From Betaproteobacteria bacterium Ga0077523 (GTDB lineage Bacteria > Pseudomonadota > Gammaproteobacteria > Burkholderiales > Ga0077523), in contig LNDQ01000120.1 of the NCBI GenBank assembly GCA_001464695.1, positions 1 through 64,000 on the forward strand: a stretch of 64,000 nucleotides of DNA, in the 5' to 3' direction. Numbering within the stretch: the first letter of the stretch is position 1; every line of letters starts with the position of its first letter. Positions 8,628 through 16,960 of the stretch are shown here, piece by piece. The translations under genes were made by a program, and so were the position numbers. The notes below the pieces were generated by a model. The model saw only the letters and a program-made list of their open reading frames with translations, searched no databases and was not told the origin of the DNA.

Positions 8628-8921
8628 GCAAGCGCGGTAATCTTGGTTTCCGTGCCCGCGCGGCCTGACATTGCGTTTTTCCACAGGACTGATTTCGGCA
8701 GCCTGTGAATGCAGGCGTGAGGTGAGACAAGGCTAGTGGGCCACCTAGATGCCTTCTTGTAGTCCTTGTTCAAGCTCGACCTCCCGCTGACGGTGATTGC
8801 TTACCCCGTGGTAGCCGTGGTCGGCAGTCTCAGCGCCTGGCCAACGGCGCGGGAGATTCTGGCGGGGCTGAACAGACCTCAGGTATCGTGTCCCCTCGGC
8901 AATCTCAAACGAGGAGCAACT
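8628..8921. other. Non-coding or decayed stretch inside the accessory insert
   Basis: No supported gene. A short in-frame hydrophobic peptide (LPLTVIAYPVVAVVGS) extends upstream of the PEP-CTERM gene in the same frame and may be a decayed gene fragment. The end of the region carries the GAGGAG ribosome-binding site of the next gene. Confidence 0.4.
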
Positions 8922-9761
8922 GTGCATCACCATCAGGGCACCCGGCCCACCCAACGGGCCACCGTATTGAAGAAGCTCCTCCCCGCCCTTACGCTTTGCG
9001 GATCCCTTTGCATGCCCGCGGCTGCCTCCGCCTACGAGCTTGCCGATCTCGGGCTCGGCTTCCTCGCCAAGTGGGGCCAGCCAGCCTATGGCACGGGTGC
9101 GACAGTGACTTGGAGCCTGATGCCAGGCGGCACAGACTGCGGCGAGTTCACCTTTATGGCATGCACCACCACTGCCCTGCCCGACTTCATGCCTTCGACC
9201 TACCTGACCACGATCCAGAACGCTTTCGGCGCCTGGTCGGCGGTAGCGAACCTGGGCTTCGTGCAGGTGCCAGACGACGGTGCAGCCGCCGGTGCCACAA
9301 CCGCCTCAGGAGATATCCGCATCGGCGGTCTTTCGTTCAGCGGTACCTTCTATGACGGGGCCGGCGGCGTCGGCCTCTATCCGCCTGCATACTTCTTCAA
9401 CGGAAACGCCTGGGTCGGCGTCGCCGGCAGCACGATGACCGGCAATATCTTCTTCAACACGGACCTTTCCTCTTCCTTCGCCAACTCCGCGTACCTGTCG
9501 TATCTGGCCGCGCACGAGATCGGCCATACGCTCGGCCTCAGCCACACCGACGTTCCGGATTCGTTGATGAACACCAGTGGAAGCATGGTAAACGGCCCTC
9601 AAGCCGATGACATTGCCGGCGTGCAGTTCATTTACGGTGTCCCGACCCCGGTGCCCGAACCGACCACATGTTTGCTGTTGGGATTGGGAATGGTCGGCCT
9701 GCTGGTGCGCCGTTGCAGCGCGCGCGCAGAAATGGGTCTACCGTCGAAATTGTGCGACTGA
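8922..9761 (+). CDS. PEP-CTERM-anchored matrixin-like (M10) zinc metalloprotease
   Basis: This 279-aa exported protein starts at GTG, with GAGGAG 5 bases upstream. After a signal peptide (LLPALTLCGSLCMPAAASA) comes a matrixin-like fold with the metzincin zinc site HEIGHTLGLSH near residue 197 and the downstream Met-turn candidate SLM. The C-terminus is PVPEPTTCLLLGLGMVGLLVRR, a standard PEP-CTERM exosortase signal (PEP, transmembrane helix, Arg cluster). It would be exported, sorted by an exosortase encoded elsewhere, and cleave proteins or matrix components outside the cell. The N-terminal part is not a propeptide with a clear cysteine switch. Confidence 0.85.
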   Translation: MHHHQGTRPTQRATVLKKLLPALTLCGSLCMPAAASAYELADLGLGFLAKWGQPAYGTGATVTWSLMPGGTDCGEFTFMACTTTALPDFMPSTYLTTIQNAFGAWSAVANLGFVQVPDDGAAAGATTASGDIRIGGLSFSGTFYDGAGGVGLYPPAYFFNGNAWVGVAGSTMTGNIFFNTDLSSSFANSAYLSYLAAHEIGHTLGLSHTDVPDSLMNTSGSMVNGPQADDIAGVQFIYGVPTPVPEPTTCLLLGLGMVGLLVRRCSARAEMGLPSKLCD

Positions 9762-9830
9762 CGAACGAACGGGGTCAAACGAACGGGGTCAAACGAACGA
9801 ACGAACGGGGTCAGGTCTTGCCGCGTGCAT
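9761..9830. repeat. Short tandem repeat (CGAACGGGGTCAAA units) ending GGGGTCAGGTCTTG
   Basis: Three imperfect units of (ACGA)n-ACGGGGTCAAA are followed by ACGGGGTCAGGTCTTG. The GGGGTCAGGTCTTG string resembles sequences seen at the ends of REP-associated (RAYT-type) elements, so this may be an element scar at the right end of the insert. No transposase gene is present. Confidence 0.6.
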
Positions 9831-9862
9831 GAAAACGAATGGGGCGCTCATAGTGCATGCAC

Positions 9863-10074
9863 GATCTTCTTCGCGCTCATCGGCCGCAAGAGGCTGGTCT
9901 ATTCACCGGAAGAAGACTCCGCGGTCAAGGCTCGAGCACAGGCGGGACTCGACGAGGGCTGATACTTCAGGCGGCGAACGCGCGCTTCAGCGCGTTCGCC
10001 GCCTGTTCCGCGGCACGGCTCGCGGCGTCCACGGCGCCCAGCATCAACAGGAAGCCGTGGATCATGCCCTCGTA
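9863..10074. repeat. Diverged direct repeat, copy 2
   Basis: It begins with a remnant of the permease 3' end (GRKRLVYSPEEDSAVKARAQAG, stop) and continues into the intact C-terminus of the minus-strand hydrolase. Offset to copy 1 is 2749 bases. It marks the right boundary of the accessory insert. Confidence 0.85.
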
Positions 10075-10911
10075 GTTCACGAGCGTGACCCGATTCCCGG
10101 CTTCTATGAGGCGTGACGCGTACTGCACGCCTTCGTCCCGCAACGGGTCGTAACCGGCCACCAGCACGAACGCCGGCGCGAGATTGGTCAGATCGTCAGC
10201 GATGAGCGGACCGAAACGGAAGTCCTGCGTGTCCTTCGACGACCGCAGGTACTGCGCGTAGAACCAGGTCATGCTCTTGCGCGTCAGAAGGTAGCCTTCC
10301 GCGAACTTGTGCTGCGACGGGGTTTCCGGTTCCGGGGCGACGCACGGATAGATCAGGAGTTGCAGCTTGAGCTTCGGAAACCCTTCGTTGCGCGCGACCA
10401 GCGCACAGACTGCCGCGAGGTTGCCGCCCGCGCTGTCGCCACCGACCGCGAGTCGCTCCGCGTCGACTCCCAGGCGCTCGCCGTGCAGAGCCACCCAGCG
10501 CAATGCCGCCGTGCAATCGTCAACCGCGGCCGGGAATTTCGACTCCGGGGCGAGCCGGTATTCGACGGCCACGACGATACACTCGGCGAGCCGCGCGATC
10601 CGCCGGCAGGCCGAATCGTGGGTGTCGAGATCGCCGATCACGAACCCGCCGCCGTGGAACCACAGCAGTGCCGGCAAGCGCTCACCGATCATCACCTCGC
10701 GTGGCTTGTAGACGCGAATGCGCAGGGCACGATCCGCGACGTCGATGCGCATGGTCTCCGCGCTGTGGATCGGTTCGTTCTTCGCATCGAGCTTCTTGAT
10801 GCGCAGCTTGTACTGCTCGCGCCCCTGGTCGGGCGTCAACTGCCACATATCCGGGAGGCCGGCCGCCTTGACCGCATCGAGGATCGCTTTCGCCTGGGGA
10901 TCGAGGGCCAT
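9967..10911 (-). CDS. Alpha/beta hydrolase, hormone-sensitive lipase (HSL) family
   Basis: This 314-aa esterase/lipase has the HSL oxyanion-hole motif WFHGGGFVIGDLDTHD near residue 85 and the nucleophile elbow GDSAGGNLA near residue 160. The acid is probably in GYDPLRDEG and the His in EGMIHGF. It is cytoplasmic and likely acts on short-chain acyl esters. The 3' end is duplicated upstream (direct repeat copy 1). It heads a group of minus-strand lipid or short-chain metabolism genes. Confidence 0.9.
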   Translation of the reverse strand: MALDPQAKAILDAVKAAGLPDMWQLTPDQGREQYKLRIKKLDAKNEPIHSAETMRIDVADRALRIRVYKPREVMIGERLPALLWFHGGGFVIGDLDTHDSACRRIARLAECIVVAVEYRLAPESKFPAAVDDCTAALRWVALHGERLGVDAERLAVGGDSAGGNLAAVCALVARNEGFPKLKLQLLIYPCVAPEPETPSQHKFAEGYLLTRKSMTWFYAQYLRSSKDTQDFRFGPLIADDLTNLAPAFVLVAGYDPLRDEGVQYASRLIEAGNRVTLVNYEGMIHGFLLMLGAVDAASRAAEQAANALKRAFAA

Positions 10912-10934
10912 GTGGATTTCGTCAGGACGACGGT

Positions 10935-11336
10935 TCAGTGGTGAGAAGTGGGGTAGCGCAGCTTGAAGGTGCCGGTGGCCTTGGCGAGTACATGTCCGGC
11001 CGCGTCGCGTACTTCGCCTTCGACGAAAACGAGTGAACGACCGGCCTTGCGTGCAAACCCTTCGGCGATCACCTCGCCCGTCGCCGAAGCGAGGAAATTC
11101 ACCTTGAGTTCCACGGTCGTTGCGCCGTTCGCATGCGCATCGAGCGACTTGGCGCTCATGCCGCAGGTCACGTCGAGCAGCGACATGATCGAACCGCCGT
11201 GCGCCACGTGCCAGCTGTTCTGCAGCTCGGCCTGGATGGTGAGCCCGGCCGTCACGTGCCCCGGTTCCTCGGAGATGCGCCGGATGCCGAGATACTCGGC
11301 GTACGGAATCTCGATGTCGAAGCCGCTGCGGGCCAT
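10935..11336 (-). CDS. PaaI-family (hotdog fold) thioesterase
   Basis: This 133-aa hotdog-fold protein contains NSWHVAHGGSIMSLLDVTCGMSA, the PaaI-type active-site helix with its conserved HGG. It probably hydrolyses acyl-CoA thioesters. It lies between an esterase and an SDR on the same strand (gaps 23 and 13 bases), consistent with one operon. Confidence 0.88.
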   Translation of the reverse strand: MARSGFDIEIPYAEYLGIRRISEEPGHVTAGLTIQAELQNSWHVAHGGSIMSLLDVTCGMSAKSLDAHANGATTVELKVNFLASATGEVIAEGFARKAGRSLVFVEGEVRDAAGHVLAKATGTFKLRYPTSHH

Positions 11337-11349
11337 GGCAATCCTTCGG

Positions 11350-12126
11350 TCAGAGCGCGGAGAAGCCGCCGTCGACGGGAATGGTCACGCCGGTCATGAA
11401 ATCCGAAGCGCGCGAGGCCAGCAGCACCGTGACACCCTTCAGGTCCTGATCCGTCCCCATGCGCCGCATGGGCGTGTGGTCGAGGATGTACTGCTCGGCC
11501 CGGTCGATCATGCCCTTCGACATCTTGCTCGGGAACACGCCGGGGGCGATGCCGTTCACGTGGATGCCGTGGCGCGCCCATTCGGCCGCCAGCGACTTGG
11601 TGAAGTTGATCACGCCCGCCTTGCTGGTGTTGTAGGCAATGGTGGGCATGAAGTGCGGATCGGTGCCCGAGTAGCCGGCGATGGAAGCGATGTTGATGAT
11701 CTTGCCCGCCTTGCGCGGGATCATCACCTTCTTGCCGGCAAGCTGCGACAGCACGAACATCGCCGTGAGGTTCAAGTTGATGACCTTCTGCCAGGCGTCG
11801 AGCGGATGCTCTTCTGCGGGCGCGCCCCATGTGGCCCCGGCGTTGTTGATCAGGACATCCAGCGTGCCCCACTGACCGACCACCTTGTCGAGCAACGGCT
11901 CGGCAGCGGCCGGGTCGGAAAGATCGCAGGCGTGGGTCAGCACTTCGATGCCCATGCCCTTGAGGTGCGCCTGAGCGGCCTCGAGCTCGTTGGCCTTGCG
12001 CGCGGTGATGGCGACCTTCGCGCCCATCTCGCCGAGCGCCTCGGCCATCTGCAGGCCGAGACCGCGAGAGCCGCCGGTGACCAGGGCGACCCGGCCGGTC
12101 AGGTTGAAGAGTTGGGTGGGGTTCAA
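11350..12126 (-). CDS. SDR family oxidoreductase (FabG/RhlG-like)
   Basis: A 258-aa classical SDR: TGGSRGLGLQMAEALGEMG (cofactor loop), DVLINNAGATWG, a catalytic Ser in NIASIAGYSG and YNTSKAGVINFTKSLA (Tyr-xxx-Lys). It resembles 3-oxoacyl-ACP reductases of the RhlG type, but with no biosynthetic cluster nearby the substrate is uncertain. It is the first gene of the thioesterase/esterase group. Confidence 0.9.
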   Translation of the reverse strand: MNPTQLFNLTGRVALVTGGSRGLGLQMAEALGEMGAKVAITARKANELEAAQAHLKGMGIEVLTHACDLSDPAAAEPLLDKVVGQWGTLDVLINNAGATWGAPAEEHPLDAWQKVINLNLTAMFVLSQLAGKKVMIPRKAGKIINIASIAGYSGTDPHFMPTIAYNTSKAGVINFTKSLAAEWARHGIHVNGIAPGVFPSKMSKGMIDRAEQYILDHTPMRRMGTDQDLKGVTVLLASRASDFMTGVTIPVDGGFSAL

Positions 12127-12161
12127 GCGCTTCGTTCCTCTCGTTGCCGCTCGGCCGGATC

Positions 12162-12596
12162 TCAGCCGAGCAGCGGGTTCGCGGTCTTCAGGTTCGGAAA
12201 TCGGCTGAAATCGCGATCAGCCGTCCAGAGGTGTCGTACGCCGTGCTGGCTGCAGATGGCGGCAATGCGAGCATCGTGAACCTGGGGACCGGCGATCTTC
12301 CCGGCCTCCAGCATCGGACGCAGCACCCCCCAATGGTGATCCGTCTCGCCGAGCAGTTCCAGCGAGGGCGACTCCATCCAAGCGTCGACCTGCTCCAGTG
12401 CACGACGCGTCGGCGTCGGCGGCGCGAAAATTCGCGGATGAGTCACGACGGCGAAGAACTCGTGCACGCAAGGCCAGGGGATTCCCCACGTAGCGCGCCC
12501 TTCGGCCAGTTCGGCGACGCGTAGCCGCGCTGGTTCGTGCCAGGGCGAATCGGCTCGATGGGCGTAAACGAGGATGTTGGTGTCGACCGCGATCAA
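12162..12596 (-). CDS. vapC: VapC-like PIN-domain toxin
   Basis: This 144-aa PIN domain nuclease starts MIAVDTNILVYAHRADSPWH (first acidic residue of the Mg site). It has later conserved acidic residues in the VHDARIAAIC and TADRDFSRF segments, completing the active site. The family cleaves RNA, commonly tRNA. Its start overlaps the antitoxin stop by 4 bases (ATGA), indicating translational coupling. Confidence 0.9.
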   Translation of the reverse strand: MIAVDTNILVYAHRADSPWHEPARLRVAELAEGRATWGIPWPCVHEFFAVVTHPRIFAPPTPTRRALEQVDAWMESPSLELLGETDHHWGVLRPMLEAGKIAGPQVHDARIAAICSQHGVRHLWTADRDFSRFPNLKTANPLLG

Positions 12597-12838
12597 CCGC
12601 CCCGGCCCTCGTATGCCGAATCGCGCAGGTTCTCCCAGGACCAGCCGCTGACGCCGGGCTGCAAACCCTTGCCGCGGAAGCTCGCATCGCGCAAGGCAAA
12701 AGCACGCGGGCTGCGCTCCTCGGTGAGCACTGCTTTCAGTCCCTGCTCGACCAGGGCCTTCAGGGTCGTGCCCCGCCGCCCCGCGACGCGGCGGGCTTGC
12801 TCGAGAAGCGGATCAGCAATATCTATGGTTGTCTTCAT
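12593..12838 (-). CDS. vapB: VapB-like antitoxin
   Basis: This 81-aa protein starts MKTTIDIADPLLEQARRVAG, a ribbon-helix-helix DNA-binding N-terminus, and has a tail (GVSGWSWENLRDSAYEGRGG) suited to wrap the PIN toxin. The start lies 10 codons inside the ORF-track frame. It precedes and overlaps vapC. The two probably autorepress their own promoter. Confidence 0.85.
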   Translation of the reverse strand: MKTTIDIADPLLEQARRVAGRRGTTLKALVEQGLKAVLTEERSPRAFALRDASFRGKGLQPGVSGWSWENLRDSAYEGRGG

Positions 12839-12892
12839 ATGGGTAGCAATACTACCAGATTCATACACCCATGCCGCCCCCGATCGCGCCGC

Positions 12893-14701
12893 TCAGAACC
12901 ACGCCTCCTGCATCTCCAGGCAGGTCGGATCCAGATCATTCACCAACTGGAACCAATGATCGGTCTTCGGCAGTTCCCACCGGAAGAAGTAGCTGCACGC
13001 CTGCAACTTGCCCTGGTAGAAATCCTGCTCGGATCCGGGTTCGGTGCCGACATTCTTCACAGCGACCAAGGCTTGCCGCAGCCACATCCACGCGACCACC
13101 ACGTGCCCGGTCATTTCGAGAAAGACGTGGGCGTTCGCCAGCGCCATCTCGGCATGACCCTTGTCGGTGGCGCAGAGCGAATTGCGCACGACCTCCATCA
13201 CGTTCGCGAACGCATCAGTGAGCTTCTCGCCGCAGCGACGCAACTCGGCCGATTCGCACCCCTTCGCCTCACGCGCCGTGCGATCGATGTCGCGCGCGAG
13301 GAGCTGGATCGCCATGCCGTCGTCCATGCCCACCTTGCGACCCATCAGGTCGAGCGCCTGAATGCCATTGGTCCCTTCGTGGATCGGATTCAGGCGATTG
13401 TCGCGATACAGCCGCTCCACCGGATACTCGCGGGTGTAGCCGTAGCCGCCATGCACCTGGATCGCGAGATCGTTGGCGGCTAAACACCATTGCGACGGCC
13501 ACGCCTTCACGATCGGCGTCAGCACTTCCAGCAGCAGCTTCGCGTCGCGACGCGTCTTCTCGTCGGGGGCACTGCGCTCGTCGTCGACCAGTCTCGCCGC
13601 GTACAGGCACAGCGCGAGCCCACCTTCCACGTACGCTTTCTGCGCCAGCAGCATGCGGCGGATGTCCGGGTGTTCGATGATCTTGACGGGCGGCTTGGTC
13701 GGATCCTTGGCCAGCACCGGCCGCCCCTGCGAACGCTCGCGTGCGTATTCGAGTGCGTGCAGATAGCCGGAGTACCCGAGCATCACGGCCCCGAGCCCGA
13801 CACCCACCCGCGCCTCGTTCATCATGTGGAACATGCAGGCGAGGCCCTTGTGCGGCTCGCCGACCAGCGTACCGATCGCGCCGGCGCCTTCACCGAAATT
13901 CAGCACGCAATTGGTGGTGCCGCGGTAGCCCATCTTGTGATTCAGGCCCGCCAGGTGCACGTCGTTGCGCGCGCCGATCGACCCGTCGTCGTTGACGAGA
14001 AACTTCGGCACCACGAAAAGCGAGATGCCCTTGACCCCGGCCGGCGCCCCCTTGATGCGCGCCAGCACGAGGTGGACGATATTCTCCGACAGTTCATGCT
14101 CGCCGCCCGAGATCCACATCTTCTGGCCGAAGAGTCGATAGGTCCCGTCGGCCTGCGGTTCGGCGCGCGTGACGATGTCCGACAGCGATGAACCCGCCTG
14201 CGGCTCGGACAGGCACATCGTGCCGAAGAAGCGCCCCGACAACAGGTGCCCGAGATAACGCTGCTTCTGGTCGTCGGAACCGAAGGCCGACAACAGATTG
14301 GCATTAGCGACCGTGAGGAACGGATAAGCGGCGGTCGCAATGTTGGCGCCGTTGAAGATCGCGAAGGCAGCCTGCGCCACCGTCACCGGCAATTGCATCC
14401 CACCCAGTTCCGCATCGAAGCTGGCCGAAATGAAGCCGGCCTCGCGAAACGCCTCGAGCGCCTGCTTCACTTCCGGGATCATCACCACGCGCCCGTTCTC
14501 GAAGCGCGGCTCGTGTTCGTCCGCGGCGCGCGCATGGGGGGCGAACTGTTCGGCAGCGATCCTGTGCGCCGTGTCGATCACCGCATCGAACGTCTCGCGG
14601 GAATGGTCGCGATATCGTTCGCGCTGCGTCAGCGTCTCGGCTTCCAGCAACTCATAGAGGACGAAATCGAGATCGCGTCGATTGACGATGCGGACATCCA
14701 T
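12893..14701 (-). CDS. Acyl-CoA dehydrogenase, long (DmdC-like) type
   Basis: This 602-aa flavoprotein belongs to the long acyl-CoA dehydrogenase group that includes 3-methylmercaptopropionyl-CoA dehydrogenase (DmdC). Visible features are the N-terminal ACAD extension, the FAD/substrate segment MCLSEPQAGSSLSDIVTRA, WISGGEHELSENIVHLVLAR, the second half QVHGGYGYTREYPVERLYRDNRLNPIHEGTNG (cofactor contacts near the usual GGYGY) and an extra C-terminal domain. It oxidises an acyl-CoA to its enoyl form in beta-oxidation or related routes. The thiolase gene lies 21 bases upstream on the same strand. Confidence 0.9.
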   Translation of the reverse strand: MDVRIVNRRDLDFVLYELLEAETLTQRERYRDHSRETFDAVIDTAHRIAAEQFAPHARAADEHEPRFENGRVVMIPEVKQALEAFREAGFISASFDAELGGMQLPVTVAQAAFAIFNGANIATAAYPFLTVANANLLSAFGSDDQKQRYLGHLLSGRFFGTMCLSEPQAGSSLSDIVTRAEPQADGTYRLFGQKMWISGGEHELSENIVHLVLARIKGAPAGVKGISLFVVPKFLVNDDGSIGARNDVHLAGLNHKMGYRGTTNCVLNFGEGAGAIGTLVGEPHKGLACMFHMMNEARVGVGLGAVMLGYSGYLHALEYARERSQGRPVLAKDPTKPPVKIIEHPDIRRMLLAQKAYVEGGLALCLYAARLVDDERSAPDEKTRRDAKLLLEVLTPIVKAWPSQWCLAANDLAIQVHGGYGYTREYPVERLYRDNRLNPIHEGTNGIQALDLMGRKVGMDDGMAIQLLARDIDRTAREAKGCESAELRRCGEKLTDAFANVMEVVRNSLCATDKGHAEMALANAHVFLEMTGHVVVAWMWLRQALVAVKNVGTEPGSEQDFYQGKLQACSYFFRWELPKTDHWFQLVNDLDPTCLEMQEAWF

Positions 14702-14722
14702 GACGGGAACGAGCGGATCGGA

Positions 14723-15901
14723 TCAGACGACCTCGAACAGCCCCGCCGCGCCCATCCCGCCGCCGATGCACATCGTCACCACGACGTATTTCACGCCGCG
14801 CCGCTTGCCTTCGATCAGCGCATGACCGACCAAGCGCGCACCCGTGGTGCCATACGGGTGACCCACGGCGATCGCGCCCCCATCGACATTGAGCCGGTCG
14901 TTCGGAATGCCGAGCTTGTCGCGGCAGTAGATCACCTGCACCGCGAACGCTTCGTTGAGTTCCCACAATCCGACGTCATCCAGCTTGACACCGGTGTTCT
15001 TCAGCAACTTCGGAATCGCGAAGACGGGACCGATGCCCATCTCGTCCGGCTCGCAACCGGCCACCGCGAAGCCACGGAAGACGCCGAGCGGCTTCAGGCC
15101 CTTCTTCTCCGCCATCTTCGCGTTCATCACCACGGCCGCCGATGCGCCGTCGGAGAACTGGCTCGCGTTACCCGCGGCGATGACACCGCCCTCGAGCGCG
15201 GGCTTGATCTGCGAAACGCCCTCGTAGGTGGTGTCGGCACGGATCCCTTCGTCCTGGGCCACGGTGGTTTCCTTGGTCGATTCCTGCCCGGTGTTCTTGT
15301 CCACCACCTTCATGGTGACGGTGATGGGCACGATCTCGTCGTTGAACTTGCCCGCGGCCCGCGACGCGGCCGCACGATTCTGGCTCTCTACGCCGTAGCG
15401 GTCCTGCGCCTCGCGACCGATCTTGTAGCGCTTCGAGACGGTCTCGGCGGTCTGCAGCATGGTCCAGTAGATCTCGGGCTTGTGCTCTTTCAGCCAGCCT
15501 TCCTTCGCCATGTGCTGGTTCATCTCGTTCTGCACGCACGAGATGGATTCGACGCCGCCGGCGACGAAGATGTCACCCTCACCGGCAATCACGCGTTGTG
15601 CCGCCAGGGCGATGGTCTGCAGACCCGACGAGCAGAACCGGTTCACTGTCATGCCCGACGTGGTCACCGGCAATCCGGCGCGCAACGCGATCTGGCGGGC
15701 GATGTTGAAGCCGGTAGCGCCTTCGGGATTCGCGCAACCCATGATCACGTCCTCGATCTCGCCCGGGTCGAGCTTGGCGCGCGCGACGGCGTGCTGCACG
15801 ACGTGACCGCCCAGGGTGGCGCCGTGGGTCATGTTGAAGGCACCGCGCCAGGACTTGGCTAGAGGGGTGCGGGCGGTGGAAACGATCACGGCGTCGGTCA
15901 T
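14723..15901 (-). CDS. Thiolase family acetyl-CoA C-acyltransferase
   Basis: A 392-aa degradative-type thiolase. [23 protein letters not shown] is the N-terminus, [11 protein letters not shown] contains the acyl-accepting Cys, [16 protein letters not shown] the active-site His, and [13 protein letters not shown] the second catalytic Cys. The start follows GGAGGA; the longer ORF-track start is not credible. It completes beta-oxidation with the adjacent acyl-CoA dehydrogenase. Confidence 0.93.
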   Translation of the reverse strand: MTDAVIVSTARTPLAKSWRGAFNMTHGATLGGHVVQHAVARAKLDPGEIEDVIMGCANPEGATGFNIARQIALRAGLPVTTSGMTVNRFCSSGLQTIALAAQRVIAGEGDIFVAGGVESISCVQNEMNQHMAKEGWLKEHKPEIYWTMLQTAETVSKRYKIGREAQDRYGVESQNRAAASRAAGKFNDEIVPITVTMKVVDKNTGQESTKETTVAQDEGIRADTTYEGVSQIKPALEGGVIAAGNASQFSDGASAAVVMNAKMAEKKGLKPLGVFRGFAVAGCEPDEMGIGPVFAIPKLLKNTGVKLDDVGLWELNEAFAVQVIYCRDKLGIPNDRLNVDGGAIAVGHPYGTTGARLVGHALIEGKRRGVKYVVVTMCIGGGMGAAGLFEVV

Positions 15902-16080
15902 GGCGTCCTCCGGGACAAGGTTGTTCTGGTCAAGAGACGGGATGTTATCAATTCGCCATGGACTGGGGGCAGGCCACGTATCGCCCACCGGAGCGGGCCG
16001 CTATGATTCAGGACCATCGCCATGCACGCCAGCCGGGCAATCCGACCCGGCAGCGGACGGTCGAACCGGGAGGCAAGTCC

Positions 16081-16857
16081 TTGAAGCATCGCATTCTCAT
16101 CGCCAACGACGACGGCATCCACGCCCCCGGCCTGGCCGTCATGGAGCGCATCGCACGCACCTTGAGCGACGATGTCTGGGTGGTCGCGCCCGACTTCGAA
16201 CGCTCCGGCGCGTCGCGCTCGATCTCCCTTGCCGAACCGATCCGCATCAACCGGCTGACGGAGAAGCGCTATTCGTTGCTACGCGGCACGCCCACCGACT
16301 GCGTGGTCATGGCGTTGAACGAGATCATGAAGGCTGCCCCTCCCACGCTGGTGCTGTCGGGCGTCAACCGCGGCTCCAATCTCGCGGAAGACATGACCTA
16401 CTCGGGCACGGTCGCCGCCGCGATGGAAGGGGCGCAGCACGGCATCCGTGCGATCGCCATGAGCCAGGTCTTCGAACTCGGCGGCGAAGTGCGATGGCGC
16501 ACCGCCGAAGCCCACGCCCCTCGTGTGATCGAGAGCCTGCTGGCACTCGAATCGCCCCCGGGCGTGTTCCACAATGTGAATTTCCCCGACGTGGAGCCGG
16601 GCGAAGTGCGCGGCATCCGGTCCGCGCGCCAGGGGCGCTGGGGCCGCATCAAGCTCAACGTCGACGTGCGCACCGACGCGCGGCAGTTCCCGTATTCCTG
16701 GTTGTCGTTCATTCACGAAGCCGGCGCGCCCGAGCAAGGTACCGACGTCGAAGTGGCACATGGCGGCTGGATCTCGGTCACGCCGCTGCACGCGGACATC
16801 ACGTGGCACGCAGGTCTCGAGGCCTTGGAGCGCCATCTCGGGTCCATCGCGACGTAA
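16081..16857 (+). CDS. surE: 5'/3'-nucleotidase SurE
   Basis: This 258-aa protein has the SurE signature at its N-terminus, ILIANDDGIHAPGL (metal-binding Asp-Asp), then VVAPDFERSGASRSISL, GTPTDCV, LVLSGVNRGSNLAEDMTYSGTVAAA and the C-terminal SVTPLHADIT. The TTG start (L-K-H-R-I-L-I) is preceded by GGGAGG. The ORF-track start 41 codons upstream lacks a ribosome site. It is a cytoplasmic nucleoside monophosphatase. The usual neighbour pcm is absent. Confidence 0.93.
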   Translation: MKHRILIANDDGIHAPGLAVMERIARTLSDDVWVVAPDFERSGASRSISLAEPIRINRLTEKRYSLLRGTPTDCVVMALNEIMKAAPPTLVLSGVNRGSNLAEDMTYSGTVAAAMEGAQHGIRAIAMSQVFELGGEVRWRTAEAHAPRVIESLLALESPPGVFHNVNFPDVEPGEVRGIRSARQGRWGRIKLNVDVRTDARQFPYSWLSFIHEAGAPEQGTDVEVAHGGWISVTPLHADITWHAGLEALERHLGSIAT

Positions 16858-16867
16858 CCTGAGATGA

Positions 16868-16945
16868 GTACCCCCCCGATGGGCCTGCGGCCCCTCCCCC
16901 CAAGGGGGCCAGCCCGCTTGGGGCGGCCCGGCGCGGGCTGAGTTC
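16868..16945. repeat. GC-rich Burkholderiales-type hairpin repeat
   Basis: Consecutive small inverted repeats GGGCC-TGC-GGCCC, CCCCTCCCCCCAAGGGGG and GCCCGCTTGGGGCGGC lie between surE and the ABC operon. Similar strings are widespread in intergenic regions of Burkholderiales genomes. It may stop transcription after surE. Confidence 0.6.
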
Positions 16946-16960
16946 GCCCGCCGCCGGAGC

